NCBI GenBank assembly: GCA_021780315.1
Contig: JAJXYY010000033.1
Coordinates: 186,001 to 250,000 of the forward strand
Direction of reading: 5' to 3'
DNA from: Acidobacteriota bacterium
GTDB lineage: Bacteria > Acidobacteriota > Terriglobia > Terriglobales > Acidobacteriaceae
Length of the DNA: 64,000 nucleotides
This document shows positions 40,723-50,588 of the stretch, one piece after another (the stretch's first letter is position 1; every line of letters begins with the position of its first letter). Under the pieces are notes generated by a model. That model was not told the DNA's origin and did no database searches. It was given only the letters and a program-made list of their open reading frames with translations. Made by a program: the position numbers and the translations under genes.

Positions 40723-42963
40723 CTACTTTATGCTGGCTCGCTCGGTTGCGCCTTTGACGCTGCTGAGGCCGCCGGCGTACTTGGCGACACCCTTGTAGAG
40801 GCTCTCTGCGACGCGCTCGCGGTAGTCGGGCTGGCGTAACTCGCTGGCGTCTTTGGGGTTGGTTACGAAGGAGATCTCGGCGAGGATGGACGGCATGTTT
40901 GCGCCGATGAGCACGACGAACGGTGCCTTCTTGACGCCGCGGTCCTTGAGTCCGGCGTTGCCGCGCTGGAGACCACCGTAGAGGCTTTTCTCTACATCAC
41001 TTGCGAACTCACGCGACTCGGAGATCTTATCTTTGAGCGCAATCTTTTTAACCAGATCGCTTAACTGATGGATGGATTGGTCGGAGACGGCGTTCTCCCG
41101 GGCAGCGGTCTCGAGAGCGTCGGGCGCGGAGGTAAAGTTGAGGTAGTACGTCTCAACACCGCGTGCGCTGGGGTCAGTGGAAGAGTTGGCATGGATGCTG
41201 AGGAAGAGGTCTGCCTGGGCCTTGTTCGCGATGGCGGTGCGGGTCTCCAGCGGGATGAAGGTGTCGTCCGAGCGGGTGTAAACGATCTCTGCTCCAAGTC
41301 GGTCGTGCAGCAGCTTTCCGACGCGCAGGGCTACGTCGAGGACAACGTCTTTCTCTTCAATGCCTTCGGCCCCGATGGTGCCGGAGTCGTGACCGCCGTG
41401 GCCTGCATCGATGACGATACGCCCAATCTTCAAGCCGAGAGCGCGGACCAGCGAGGTCTGTCCATCCGCGGTAGGGACAGCGGCCCGGGCCGGTACCGCA
41501 TCGGATTTCGCATCTTTGCCGGTCTTCCCTTTCCGATTGCGTCGCATAGGAACCGCGGCCTCCGTGGCGGCAGCCGATAGCGGAGTGACCGCAGCGGAGG
41601 AGGCAACGTCTTTGCCTGCTGGTACGGCTGCGGGACCCTTGACGACAGCCGAGATGGGCTGCGAAGTCGGCATGCTGGTGGCATCGATCTTGTCCGGCTG
41701 AGTGCTCAGTGCGGCGATCTCGGTGGTGTTGGTGCTGCGGGTCGTGATCGTATTGGGGACGGGATGCGCCTGGGTCGGTTTTGTGGTGGCCGCAGTGCGG
41801 GGAGCGGGGACCTCGGCGATGGACGCTCCAGCGGCGGTGGCAGGCGTTACCCCGGCAGCGGCCTGCTCGTGGATGGCAACGCCAAGCTCCTTGCTGCCAC
41901 CGTGAATATCGATGATCAGGCGATAGGGGTTGGGCAGCAGAAACGCGGAGTACTCGGTGACATCATTCACATCGAGTACAACACGGGTCATGTCGTTGGA
42001 GAACTGCGCTGCACGAATCTTCTTGAGGAATCCATCGTCGGTGACGGCAAAGCTTTTGCCAATCAGTTCCTGAGCGAGACGGGTGCCGTGGAGATCGAAG
42101 TAGATGCGATCCGGGTTGGGCACGCGCGCGGCTTCGTAGGTGACATCGTCGCCGAGATCGATAGCCACGCGGGTGTAGTTCGGTGTGGACCAGTGACGTA
42201 TCCCAGTGACCTGCGCCAACGCACCGTGACGGTGTACGACGGCCTTCGCGACAGCTGGTCCGGTTGGCACGGAACGATCCACGACAGCATTGAGTGAGGT
42301 GGCAGGAGCACTTGCCGCAACGGATGCACTGCTGATGGAAGAATCAGCCAGAGGCCCTGCCGTTATGGGGTGCGAGGCAGCGAGTTCGACACTCGGCGCG
42401 GGTGCGGGAGCCGGATTGTCCAAACCGGTGAGTCCGGCGCGTGCCTCTTCGGCGAGTCCGCTGTGAGGATACTGCTTGATAAGCAGTGCGTACTTCTCGC
42501 GTGCGGCCTTGGTATCCGCGAGGTCGTTGGCGAAGATCTGCGCCTCGGCCAGCAGTGCGCCAACCCGCAGTGAGCTTCCGGGGTACTGGGTGCGGAGAAA
42601 CTCATACTGACCAACGGCGGCCTTCAGGCTCTTTGCATCGTGCAAACTACGACCCTGCTCGGCGAGCAGCTCGGCGACGGCATTCACCGCGCTGGCTGCG
42701 TGAACATCGCGGGGCGAGTCGTGATAGATGGTGCGGAAGGCATCCATGGTCTGGGTGTAGTCGGTCTTGGTGCGGTTGTCTTGCGGGACCGCTTCGAGAG
42801 TTTCGCGGCTGCGTTCGGCCTGCTCCCAGGGGGTGAGTTCTACCGGCTTGCGGTGTGCGGCAGACTTCGCCTGGACCGGCATGGGCACCGCACAACAGCA
42901 TAGGAGCGCCGTGCAACTGGCACAGCGCAACCACCACTGCCGCATTGTTTTACGCGCGACCAT
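40723..42963 (-). CDS. N-acetylmuramoyl-L-alanine amidase with TPR-like and AMIN domains
   Basis: The 746-residue protein is a periplasmic cell-wall amidase that cuts the bond between muramic acid and the stem peptide, normally during daughter-cell separation. After an N-terminal signal (WWLRCASCTALLCCCAVPMP) come TPR-like helices (~50-175: QYEFLRTQYPGSSLRVGALL and KYALLIKQYPHSGLAEEARA), an AMIN domain (~235-340: IRHWSTPNYTRVAIDLGDDV), a Pro/Ala/Thr-rich linker and an Amidase_3 catalytic domain with zinc ligands in VIDAGHGGHDSGTIG, EEKDVVLDVAL and FLSIHANSS, and the catalytic Glu in ILAEISFVTNP. It is longer than E. coli AmiC because of the TPR-like part and linker. Confidence 0.92.
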   Translation of the reverse strand: MVARKTMRQWWLRCASCTALLCCCAVPMPVQAKSAAHRKPVELTPWEQAERSRETLEAVPQDNRTKTDYTQTMDAFRTIYHDSPRDVHAASAVNAVAELLAEQGRSLHDAKSLKAAVGQYEFLRTQYPGSSLRVGALLAEAQIFANDLADTKAAREKYALLIKQYPHSGLAEEARAGLTGLDNPAPAPAPSVELAASHPITAGPLADSSISSASVAASAPATSLNAVVDRSVPTGPAVAKAVVHRHGALAQVTGIRHWSTPNYTRVAIDLGDDVTYEAARVPNPDRIYFDLHGTRLAQELIGKSFAVTDDGFLKKIRAAQFSNDMTRVVLDVNDVTEYSAFLLPNPYRLIIDIHGGSKELGVAIHEQAAAGVTPATAAGASIAEVPAPRTAATTKPTQAHPVPNTITTRSTNTTEIAALSTQPDKIDATSMPTSQPISAVVKGPAAVPAGKDVASSAAVTPLSAAATEAAVPMRRNRKGKTGKDAKSDAVPARAAVPTADGQTSLVRALGLKIGRIVIDAGHGGHDSGTIGAEGIEEKDVVLDVALRVGKLLHDRLGAEIVYTRSDDTFIPLETRTAIANKAQADLFLSIHANSSTDPSARGVETYYLNFTSAPDALETAARENAVSDQSIHQLSDLVKKIALKDKISESREFASDVEKSLYGGLQRGNAGLKDRGVKKAPFVVLIGANMPSILAEISFVTNPKDASELRQPDYRERVAESLYKGVAKYAGGLSSVKGATERASIK

Positions 42964-43063
42964 TCCCCCTCAGTTTAAGAGGTTGAGGAGTGCATCGGGG
43001 ATGAAAAGCGGGCCGGTACTCGCGCCGATACCCCCACACAAGATGTAGGTCCTGGGCGCGGAG

Positions 43064-45742
43064 TTACAACAATCCCTCGACCACGCTGGCGGCTCTGGCC
43101 AGTGCTGCGTCGAGTGCACCGGGATCGGTACCACCTGCCTCGGCGAGATCGGGACGACCGCCGCCCTTGCCGCCAACCATGCCGGCCAGTGTGCCGACGA
43201 TCTTGCCAGCCTGCACCCGCGCGGTCAGATCCTTGGTGACGCCGACGATGAGCGCAACCTTGCCATCGACCGCGGCACCGAGGACGACGACGCCGGAGCC
43301 GAGTTTGACGCGCAGGGAATCGACCAACTCGCGCATCTGCGCCTTTTCCACGCCATCGACCCGCTGGGCAAGCACCTTGATGCCCTGAACCTCCACGGCG
43401 GAGGCCGCGGCATCGGCGACGGACGAGCTGGCGGCCTTCATGCGGATGGTATCCAGTTCGCGGCGCAGCTTCTTCATCTCCTCTTCCTGCGTAGCGATTC
43501 TGTGACGCAAGGCGTCCGCAGGAGCGACTTCAGCCGAGCCGACCATCTGGCCGACCACGCGTGCTACCTCGAAGTCGCGACGGAACTCGGAGAGTGCGCC
43601 GGTTCCGGAGACGGCCTCCACGCGACGCACGCCGGAAGAGACGCTACCCTCGGCGACCAGCTTGATGAGACCGATCTCGCCGGTGGCGCCGGTGTGGGTT
43701 CCGCCGCAGAGCTCGGTGGAGAAGTCGCCGATCTTGACCACGCGGACGCGTTCACCATACTTCTCGCCGAACAGTGCCATGGCACCCAGTTCGTTGACTG
43801 CGACATCGATGGGTACGTCCACCATGGTCTTGACCGGGGTGTTGGCCAGCACCTGCTGGTTCACGATGGTTTCGACCTCCTGCAACTCCTCTTCGGCCAC
43901 GCCGGTGAAGTGAGAGAAGTCAAAGCGGAGTCGGGTGGCATCGTTCAAGCTACCGGCCTGCTTGACGTGCTTGCCGAGCACTTCGCGCAAGGCTGCGTGC
44001 AGCAGGTGGGTTCCGGTGTGATTACGCTCCGTGGCGCGTCGGTTCACGGCATCGACCACAGCATCGACGGTGTCTCCTACGGCGATGGTCTGGTTAGCGG
44101 TGACCTTGTGTGCGAAGACGCCCTGTACGGGGCGGGTTGCACCTTTGACCTCTGCGACGATGAAGTTATGGTTGGCCGAGTAGAGCCAGCCGGTATCGCC
44201 TACCTGGCCGCCGGAGTCGGCGTAGAAGCTGGTGGCGGAAAGTACGACCTCACCCTGCTCCCCACCTTTCAGCTCCGGTACGCCGATGCCGTCCTTGACC
44301 AGCGCGAGGACCTTGACGCCATCCACACGCAGAGCGGAGTAGCCTTCAAACTCCGTCTTCGCAAGCTCGCGGTAGACGGGCGCGGCTGACTTTTGCGAAC
44401 CGCCTTTCCAACTGGCGCGGGCGCGGGCCTGCTCCTCTTCCTTGGCGGCTTCGAAGCCTGCCATGTCGAAGCTGATTCCGGCGTCGCGGGCAGCATCCAC
44501 CATGAAGTCGAGAGGCATGCCGAAGGTCTCGTACAGACGGAAGGCGAGCATTCCAGACCGCAGCGTCTCCTCATTCATTTGCTTCAGTCCGAGCTCCAGT
44601 GTGCGAGCGAACTGCTGCTCTTCGGCGAGGACGACCTTGGCAACTCGCTCTGCGGTCTCGTTGAGTTCGGGGTAGGCGACGGACATCTCATCGCGGACGG
44701 CCAGCACCATCTCGTGCATGAAGGGCTTCTCCTGCCCGAGCAGGCGTCCGTGACGGATACCACGGCGCAGAATCTTACGCAGCACGTAGCCGCGTCCTTC
44801 GTTGGCTGGCAGCACGCCATCGCCAATGAGGAAGGTGGCGGCACGCGCGTGGTCGGCGATGATGCGCAGGCTGGCCGCCCCTTTGACGTCGGAGACGGCG
44901 GCCTCAGTGGGGCTGATCGCGGTAAAACCGGTAAGCTCCGCAGCGCGGGCGATCAGCGGAGTGAAGAGGTCGGTCTGGTAGTTGCTGGCCACGTTCTGCA
45001 ACACGCAGGCGATGCGCTCCAGGCCCATACCGGTGTCGATGGAGGGCTTGGGCAGCGGGGTGAGTACGCCGTCGCTGCTGCGGTCGAACTGCATAAAGAC
45101 CAGGTTCCAGATCTCGACGTAGCGCTGCTCGTCCTGGCCGAAGGGCAGGTCTTTAGCGTGCTCGGAGGCGTCCACGCCGAGATCGAAGTAGATCTCGCTG
45201 CAGGGGCCGCAGGGGCCGGTATCGCCCATAGCCCAGAAGTTATCCTTGGCACCTAGTTCGAAGATGCGGGCTGCGGGGACGCCAACATCGAGCCAGAACT
45301 GGTAGGCTTCGGCGTCACGCGGGACGGCGGCATCGCCTTCGAAGATGGTGACGTAGAGCCGGTCCTGGGCAATGCCGAACCACTCCGGCGAGGTGAGCAA
45401 CTCCCAGGCATAAGCGATGGCCTCGCGCTTGAAGTAGTCGCCAAAGCTGAAGTTGCCGAGCATCTCGAAGAAGGTGTGGTGCCGCCGGGTGAAGCCGACG
45501 TTCTCCAGATCATTGTGCTTGCCCCCGGCGCGGACGCACTTCTGACTGGTGGTGGCGCGGGTGTACTCCCGCTTCTCGGCACCCAAGAAGACATCCTTGA
45601 ACTGGTTCATGCCAGCGTTGGTAAACAGCAGGGTAGGATCATTCGCCGGGACCAGCGATGACGAGTGGACACGGCGGTGCCCCTTGCCCTCAAAAAAGCG
45701 TAGAAAGTCTTCCCGAATCTGGCTGCCCGAACGATTAGTCAT
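43064..45742 (-). CDS. alaS: Alanine--tRNA ligase
   Basis: From the ATG at 45742 the protein has 892 residues, the usual length; the frame extends three codons to a TTG with no advantage. It charges tRNA-Ala and edits Ser/Gly mischarging. The class II core begins [20 protein letters not shown] and includes [18 protein letters not shown] and [12 protein letters not shown]; the editing domain has [17 protein letters not shown] and [15 protein letters not shown], with the zinc-binding His and Cys residues; the DHHA1-type C-terminus ends in the glycine-rich [16 protein letters not shown]. It stands alone between the amidase gene and the DUF429-like gene. Confidence 0.97.
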   Translation of the reverse strand: MTNRSGSQIREDFLRFFEGKGHRRVHSSSLVPANDPTLLFTNAGMNQFKDVFLGAEKREYTRATTSQKCVRAGGKHNDLENVGFTRRHHTFFEMLGNFSFGDYFKREAIAYAWELLTSPEWFGIAQDRLYVTIFEGDAAVPRDAEAYQFWLDVGVPAARIFELGAKDNFWAMGDTGPCGPCSEIYFDLGVDASEHAKDLPFGQDEQRYVEIWNLVFMQFDRSSDGVLTPLPKPSIDTGMGLERIACVLQNVASNYQTDLFTPLIARAAELTGFTAISPTEAAVSDVKGAASLRIIADHARAATFLIGDGVLPANEGRGYVLRKILRRGIRHGRLLGQEKPFMHEMVLAVRDEMSVAYPELNETAERVAKVVLAEEQQFARTLELGLKQMNEETLRSGMLAFRLYETFGMPLDFMVDAARDAGISFDMAGFEAAKEEEQARARASWKGGSQKSAAPVYRELAKTEFEGYSALRVDGVKVLALVKDGIGVPELKGGEQGEVVLSATSFYADSGGQVGDTGWLYSANHNFIVAEVKGATRPVQGVFAHKVTANQTIAVGDTVDAVVDAVNRRATERNHTGTHLLHAALREVLGKHVKQAGSLNDATRLRFDFSHFTGVAEEELQEVETIVNQQVLANTPVKTMVDVPIDVAVNELGAMALFGEKYGERVRVVKIGDFSTELCGGTHTGATGEIGLIKLVAEGSVSSGVRRVEAVSGTGALSEFRRDFEVARVVGQMVGSAEVAPADALRHRIATQEEEMKKLRRELDTIRMKAASSSVADAAASAVEVQGIKVLAQRVDGVEKAQMRELVDSLRVKLGSGVVVLGAAVDGKVALIVGVTKDLTARVQAGKIVGTLAGMVGGKGGGRPDLAEAGGTDPGALDAALARAASVVEGLL

Positions 45743-45772
45743 AGGCCACAAGTTTATCAGCGCCGGGATGGT

Positions 45773-46705
45773 TCAGGATGAGGCGGCACCAACTCCAGGT
45801 CGCCAGGTGATGCCCTCCAGACGCAACACCGCATCGTGAGTGGCGTGCAGGCTGGCAAACTGATCGCGCCAGCGCACCATCTCCAGACAGCAGACCAGCG
45901 CATCGAAGGCGTCCTCGCTGGTGAGTGCGGCGGCGACGACAGCCTGGGAGAGGCCTGCATAGCGCACCGCCTCCGTCTGCTTCTTCAGCTGGAGATATGC
46001 CTTGCGAGCTTCGGGATTGCTCTTCTTGACCGGGCCGGTGAGGAGACGGGTATAGATCTCCAGCAGCAATGGTTGCGGATGCTGGCTGGTGATCGCAGCA
46101 CTATCGAAGGGCCAGACGCGGAAGCCTTTCTGTTGTAGCCGCAGCAGCCATGGCATGGCCCTCAGGCTGCCCGTCCCGACACTGCCGCTGCCGCCGATCT
46201 GGAACGGGCTTTTGGCTTGAATGCCGAACATCTTTGCGGCCCGCGCGGGATCGCCGCCCTCCAGACGCGGCTCGATTTTATTTTCGAAGTCGGTGGTGCG
46301 CAGCATCTGCCGCAATCCGTCGCCGCTCCACTGGGCGGGACGCTTGCCGGTGCGGCGGGTTCCGGCCACTCCCCAGAAGCGGCTATCGTCACATTCGCGA
46401 TGCAGCCACTGCTCGCCCTTACCGCTGGCCACCTGCTGCCAGAAGTCGGCGACGGTCTGGCAGCCATGCTCCTGCAAGAACCAAGCGGGGAAGCTGAAGC
46501 AGCAGTCGATACCGACGACCATGCGGGGTGTCTCGGCACCCAGATGAAGCAGCCAGGCGATCAACTCTTCGCGGTTTCGTCCGGTTTCGAGTTGTACGCG
46601 GCCGGTTGCGGCGGTCCAGACTCCGGCCCAGATTTTTTTGCGCTGCCCGGGGCCCTTGTCGCCAGACCAGTCCACCGCGATGACCCGCTCTATTCCCTTC
46701 CCCAC
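45773..46705 (-). CDS. DUF429-like protein (predicted RNase H fold)
   Basis: The start is placed at a GTG at 46705 with GGAGG four bases upstream; the frame remains open ten codons further to another GTG. The 310-residue protein begins GKGIERVIAVDWSGDKGPGQ and has an acidic strand (VVGIDCCFSFPAWFL), LAEKIEP-like central helices and a C-terminal ALTSEDAFDALVCCLEMVRW, the pattern of DUF429 proteins, which have an RNase H-like fold with paired acidic residues. The activity is unknown; nuclease activity is proposed for the family but unproven. It lies downstream in the opposite direction to a small membrane protein gene and 30 bases upstream of alaS. Confidence 0.65.
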   Translation of the reverse strand: MGKGIERVIAVDWSGDKGPGQRKKIWAGVWTAATGRVQLETGRNREELIAWLLHLGAETPRMVVGIDCCFSFPAWFLQEHGCQTVADFWQQVASGKGEQWLHRECDDSRFWGVAGTRRTGKRPAQWSGDGLRQMLRTTDFENKIEPRLEGGDPARAAKMFGIQAKSPFQIGGSGSVGTGSLRAMPWLLRLQQKGFRVWPFDSAAITSQHPQPLLLEIYTRLLTGPVKKSNPEARKAYLQLKKQTEAVRYAGLSQAVVAAALTSEDAFDALVCCLEMVRWRDQFASLHATHDAVLRLEGITWRPGVGAASS

Positions 46706-46762
46706 GGAACCTCCGATGTGTTGGCTGCGTAGCACTGCTGCAACTGTACCTGGAGAGATGCC

Positions 46763-46954
46763 ATGCTCAAATTTCTCGTCTTCTGCCTGCTGCTGGTCAC
46801 CTGCTGGCCTTTGGCGCTGGCTGCGCTGTTACTGTATCCGCTTATCTGGCTGGTGTTACTGCCCTTCCGGCTGACGGGAGTGGTGGTGTATGGCGCGTTG
46901 GCGCTGGTCGCCGCACTGTTTCTGCTGCCCGCACGGGTGCTGCGGACGATCTAG
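46763..46954 (+). CDS. Small two-helix membrane protein
   Basis: A 63-residue, strongly hydrophobic protein with GGAGAG five bases before its ATG. It has two predicted membrane helices (LVFCLLLVTCWPLALAALLL and TGVVVYGALALVAALFLLPA) joined by LPFR and a basic C-terminus. No family is recognised. It sits between the divergent DUF429-like gene and the convergent recX gene, with the recX stop six bases away, so it forms a unit alone. Confidence 0.75.
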   Translation: MLKFLVFCLLLVTCWPLALAALLLYPLIWLVLLPFRLTGVVVYGALALVAALFLLPARVLRTI

Positions 46955-46960
46955 TCCGCG

Positions 46961-47545
46961 TCAGAAGTCCGGCAGTTCGTCGTCGCGGTCGGCGTAGCTG
47001 TCGGAGTCGGCACCGCCTTCGACAGGCATGGCTTCCTCGGGCAAGTGCCACTCGCGCAGCACCTTGTAGATGGCGGTGGAACTGAAGCCGGCACGCATGA
47101 GCCTTCCCATGACACGGGCGGTCTCCTTCTGGGCGTTGATGCCGCTGGGCTTCTTCATGCGCTTTCGGGCGACGTATTCGCGGGCCAGCGCGGTTTCGTC
47201 AACCTCGTCGTAGGCCTTGGCGAGAGTGGTGGCGATCAGCTCTTTGTGGACGCCCTTCTGCATGAGGTCCTGCTGGACGCGGCGCTTGCCGAACTTCTCG
47301 TTCTCCTTGCGCAGACGGGTATAGTCGGCGGCAAAGCGGGTATCGGAGAGATAGCCGAGGTCTTTGAGCCGGGCGCAGACTGCGTCCATGGCGACTTCTC
47401 CGGGCTCGCCCTCTTCAGCGCGGTTGCGCATGAGGCGGCGGAGATCGCGAACGGTGCGCATCCGGCGTGCGAGTACGCCCACGGCATAGTCGAACAACCC
47501 AGCCTCACCGACTGGCTCCCGCTTCTTCGGTCTTGCGAATGCCAC
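46961..47545 (-). CDS. recX: Regulatory protein RecX
   Basis: Start chosen at the GTG at 47545 because AGGAG lies five bases upstream; the open frame continues into the adenosine deaminase gene but without support. The 194-residue protein has the three-helix RecX repeats: LFDYAVGVLARRMRTVRDLR, LKDLGYLSDTRFAADYTRLR, KFGKRRVQQDLMQKGVHKEL and VMGRLMRAGFSSTAIYKVLR. RecX binds RecA filaments and limits recombination and SOS induction. recA is not adjacent. The C-terminus is acidic (ADSDSYADRDDELPDF). It is divergent from add with 99 bases between them. Confidence 0.93.
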   Translation of the reverse strand: MAFARPKKREPVGEAGLFDYAVGVLARRMRTVRDLRRLMRNRAEEGEPGEVAMDAVCARLKDLGYLSDTRFAADYTRLRKENEKFGKRRVQQDLMQKGVHKELIATTLAKAYDEVDETALAREYVARKRMKKPSGINAQKETARVMGRLMRAGFSSTAIYKVLREWHLPEEAMPVEGGADSDSYADRDDELPDF

Positions 47546-47644
47546 GCTTGCTCCTGTGTGCCCTACGTCATTCTGACCCGGACGCCGTTGGTTGACAACC
47601 TCCACGGCGGACTGCGCAACCGGGGAACAGAATAGACTAGTGCG

Positions 47645-48685
47645 ATGGTACGCAAACAAGGTAAGCGAGATGCTGAGATCGATGTGGTGGAGTGGATGCG
47701 AGGGCTGCCCAAGGTAGAGCTGCATCTGCATCTGGAAGGGACGATTCTGCCGCAGACGCTGCTGGAGCTGAGCAAGCGTCATGATGCAGAGCCGCTGACG
47801 CCGGAGGCCGCGCAGGCACTATACCGGTATGAGAACTTTCTGGGATTCATGGACTCGTTCAAGGCCGTCTCCTCGCGGCTGAAAGGGCCGGGCGACTACG
47901 AGTTGATTACGTACAACATGGTGCGGGAGCTGGCGCGGCAGGGGGTGGTGCATGCCGAGGTCTATATCTCGTTCGGGATCATCTACTACTGGAAGAACGC
48001 CGAAGTGGAGCCCTATGTGGAGGCCATTGAGCGCGGGCGGGTGCGTGCCGAGAAGGACTTTGGCACGACGATCTACTGGCTGATCGATGCGGTGCGACAC
48101 TTTGGTGCAGAGGAGGGTGCAAAGGTCTTTCGCAAGGCGGCCGAGCTACGACAGCAGTACCCCAGCATCGTGGGGATTGGGATTGGCGGGGACGAAGCGC
48201 GGGGCAGTGCCGACCTGTTCCGCGAGAGCTATGCGGAGGCCAGAGCGTCCGGGCTGCGGCTGACGGCGCATGCCGGCGAGACGATTGGGCCAGAGAGCAT
48301 ATGGGCTGCAATCAACATCGGAGCGGAGCGACTGGGGCATGTGCTCTCCGCGCAGCACGATGCGGAGTTGCTGGCAGTGCTGGCGCAGAAGCAGATTCCG
48401 CTTGAGATCAACGTCACCAGCAACATCAGGACGGGCTGCTGCCCCGGCTTTGAGCAACATCCGGTGCGGGATTACTTTGAGCAGGGGTTGATGGTGACGA
48501 TCAACTCCGACGATCCGCCGATGTTTGGCAGCAACCTGCTGGAGGAATACTGTCTGATGCAGGAGCGGTTCGGGTTCTCGCTGGAGCAGATGCGAGAGCT
48601 GGCGGCGAATGCAGTCGAGGCCAGCTTCCTGGGGCCGGAGCGGAAGATTGAGCTAATGCAGCAGGTGGAACAGTACGGGCACTGA
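47645..48685 (+). CDS. add: Adenosine deaminase family protein
   Basis: The 346-residue protein has the complete metal-dependent deaminase set: zinc-binding LPKVELHLHLEGTI, GIGIGGDEARGS, catalytic His/Glu in LTAHAGETIGPESIW, ERLGHVLSAQHDAE and VTINSDDPPMFG with the catalytic Asp residues. It deaminates adenosine to inosine, or possibly a related purine base (adenine or 6-aminodeoxyfutalosine), which the motifs alone cannot separate; the gene symbol is therefore tentative. No menaquinone (mqn) gene is nearby. Confidence 0.9.
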   Translation: MVRKQGKRDAEIDVVEWMRGLPKVELHLHLEGTILPQTLLELSKRHDAEPLTPEAAQALYRYENFLGFMDSFKAVSSRLKGPGDYELITYNMVRELARQGVVHAEVYISFGIIYYWKNAEVEPYVEAIERGRVRAEKDFGTTIYWLIDAVRHFGAEEGAKVFRKAAELRQQYPSIVGIGIGGDEARGSADLFRESYAEARASGLRLTAHAGETIGPESIWAAINIGAERLGHVLSAQHDAELLAVLAQKQIPLEINVTSNIRTGCCPGFEQHPVRDYFEQGLMVTINSDDPPMFGSNLLEEYCLMQERFGFSLEQMRELAANAVEASFLGPERKIELMQQVEQYGH

Positions 48686-48735
48686 CCGGCTGGCCGGCAG
48701 GCACCCATTGCAGGCAGGATAGACCTCCGTTGGCG

Positions 48736-49296
48736 CTACTTGCTGTCGGGCGCAGGAACCATGACCGCGTTGGGATCGACCTTGGGGATACCGAAGTGGC
48801 CGCTGAGGTGAAGCAAGTCCAGCGGGCGCAGGTCGCAGGCGATCTGGATTACATTCATGTCGCGGGAGGCACGGGCGAGTACGGTAACGCCGTCGATGTC
48901 CGCACCGGTGAAGTGAAGCCACAGGTCGGTGACGGTGTTGCTGGGCTGGGCGGTGTTGGCGACGGCCTGATTGGCGTTGACCAGATGCTTCCAGCCGGCC
49001 GCATGGTAGGTATCGATGATGTGGCTCATACCCTCGGGGGCGTAAAAGGCGGCGCGGGGATAGTGGTAGCTATCGACGGCGATACTGTGGATGGCGGCAG
49101 CGGCGCGACCGGAGTCCATACCGTTCGATTCCAACAGACTTTCCGCTACTTGCACCATGGAGCGATCGAAGACAAAGCCGGTGTGAGTCGCAGGCTGGTC
49201 AGCAAGCGTGTTAAGGGCTTGACCGATGCCCACCGGGGGCTGGGCCTGTGCGGCAACGGTGAGCGAAAGAAAAACGGTAGCGAGGCGGAGTTTCAT
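48736..49296 (-). CDS. Secreted hypothetical protein
   Basis: The frame remains open to 49731 but the ATG at 49296 has GCAGAGG eight bases upstream and a clean signal peptide (MKLRLATVFLSLTVAAQAQ). The 186-residue mature-like protein has no cysteine pattern suggesting a lipoprotein, one Cys (QIACDLRPLD), and features such as RAAAAIHSIAVDSYHYPRAA and WLHFTGADIDGVTVLARASR. I do not recognise the family; it may be a small acidobacterial periplasmic protein. It is convergent with add and lies 190 bases downstream of the VWFA-related gene. Confidence 0.7.
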   Translation of the reverse strand: MKLRLATVFLSLTVAAQAQPPVGIGQALNTLADQPATHTGFVFDRSMVQVAESLLESNGMDSGRAAAAIHSIAVDSYHYPRAAFYAPEGMSHIIDTYHAAGWKHLVNANQAVANTAQPSNTVTDLWLHFTGADIDGVTVLARASRDMNVIQIACDLRPLDLLHLSGHFGIPKVDPNAVMVPAPDSK

Positions 49297-49415
49297 GAAG
49301 TAAACCTCTGCAAGGTTAGACACGGGTTGCGGGGAAGAGTTATCTGGCGATGGCTTATTTCTGCAGGTTGGCAGGTACCGGGGTGGTCCCTGCCGAGGAT
49401 ATCGGCATGAAGGTA

Positions 49416-49442
49416 CAGGCCTTTCGTTGTCCGAAGGGCCTG
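49416..49442 (-). terminator. Hairpin after the VWFA-related gene
   Basis: CAGGCCTTTCG (49416-49426) pairs with CGAAGGGCCTG (49432-49442), 11 bp with one G-T pair and a 5-base loop, 44 bases after the VWFA-related stop. The minus strand continues TACCTTCATG, so the T-tract is weak. Confidence 0.5.
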
Positions 49443-49486
49443 CTGCTGTGCAACATGAGACAGGATAAAGTCGAGTGCTGCCGAAG

Positions 49487-50578
49487 TTACTGCGGGGGAC
49501 GAGGGGCGAAGTAGCCCTTGTTGGCACGGACGTGATACCGGGGGTCAAGTGCCTGAAGATAGATGGTTCGGAAGGACCCATCGTTTTTGAAGTTGGCAGG
49601 GGTGTAAACGAGCGAGTACTGGCTGCGCAGCTCCTGCTCGATGTTGTGGAATCCGGTGGCGACATCCTCGATGCGGACGGGGTAGAAGGCCTGTCCGCCG
49701 GTGGCCTCGGAGATTTGCCGGAGTGTGTCATCGCCCTTGTCTTTGCTGGGGCTTACGTTGGTGCTGATGGAGTAGACGATAGTCTCAGCGCGCTGGCACA
49801 TCTTGATGGCTTCCGACTCCTGGACGCGGGAGTAGTTGTCGTCGCCGTCGGAGACGAGGATGAGTGCGCGGCGGACAGCGGAGGTCTCGCGCAGCGTAAG
49901 CATCTGGTCTCGGCAGGTTTTATAGAGCGCATCGAAGAGAGCGGTACCGCCACCGGGCCGCAGTTTGCGGATGCCCTGATTGAGTAGGTCGACGTTGTTG
50001 GTGAAGCCCTGGGCGACGTCGGTCTGGATGTCGAAGCCTTCGACAAAGGCGCGATCGTTGACGTGCAGGACCTGCAACAGGAACTCGATAGCGGAGTCTT
50101 GCTCAAACTGGAAGCGCTGCCGGATGGAGCTGGAAGTGTCCAGCATGATGCCGACGCGCAGGGGCAGGTGCTCGGCGAGGCGGAAGTCCTTGACGGCGAT
50201 GGGGGGGCGTCCGTCATCGAGGAGGCCGAAGTTCTCGCGGCGCAGGCCAGTGATGAAGCGGCCCTTCTTGTCCGTGACAGTAAAGATGAGGTTGACCTCA
50301 TTGGCCTGGACGACGATGGTGGTTACGGGCTCGTCCGCCTGCGCTGGGGCGGTCTGGGTCGGAAGTGCGGGGGGCTGGGCGAGCGGGTTGGGCGCAGCGG
50401 CTGGAGCTGCCTGCGATGCCGTAGCCGAGGGTGCGGCAGGCAGCGCTGTAACCGTGGTAGCCGGAGCCGCCTGCTGGGCGTGCAACGTAGATGCACCAAG
50501 GGCCATGAGAAGTGCGAGAGCGGTGATGGAGGCGGCCTGGAGCCGGGCAACGGGCGAGGAGCGGAAGAGAACGGTCAC
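49487..50578 (-). CDS. VWFA-related secreted protein (TIGR03436-like)
   Basis: The start is put at the GTG at 50578, ten bases after the stop of the pseudouridine synthase gene; longer versions overlap that gene and lack a signal. The 363-residue protein has a signal peptide (LQAASITALALLMALGASTL...AQ), an Ala/Pro-rich linker and a von Willebrand A domain of the acidobacterial VWFA-related type: LIFTVTDKKGRFITGLRREN, then the metal-binding MLDTSSSIRQRF (DxSxS), GGGTALFDALYKTC and LILVSDGDDNYSRV. It is exported, probably for protein binding; function unknown. Confidence 0.88.
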   Translation of the reverse strand: MTVLFRSSPVARLQAASITALALLMALGASTLHAQQAAPATTVTALPAAPSATASQAAPAAAPNPLAQPPALPTQTAPAQADEPVTTIVVQANEVNLIFTVTDKKGRFITGLRRENFGLLDDGRPPIAVKDFRLAEHLPLRVGIMLDTSSSIRQRFQFEQDSAIEFLLQVLHVNDRAFVEGFDIQTDVAQGFTNNVDLLNQGIRKLRPGGGTALFDALYKTCRDQMLTLRETSAVRRALILVSDGDDNYSRVQESEAIKMCQRAETIVYSISTNVSPSKDKGDDTLRQISEATGGQAFYPVRIEDVATGFHNIEQELRSQYSLVYTPANFKNDGSFRTIYLQALDPRYHVRANKGYFAPRPPQ

Positions 50579-50588
50579 GGGGTTGATT

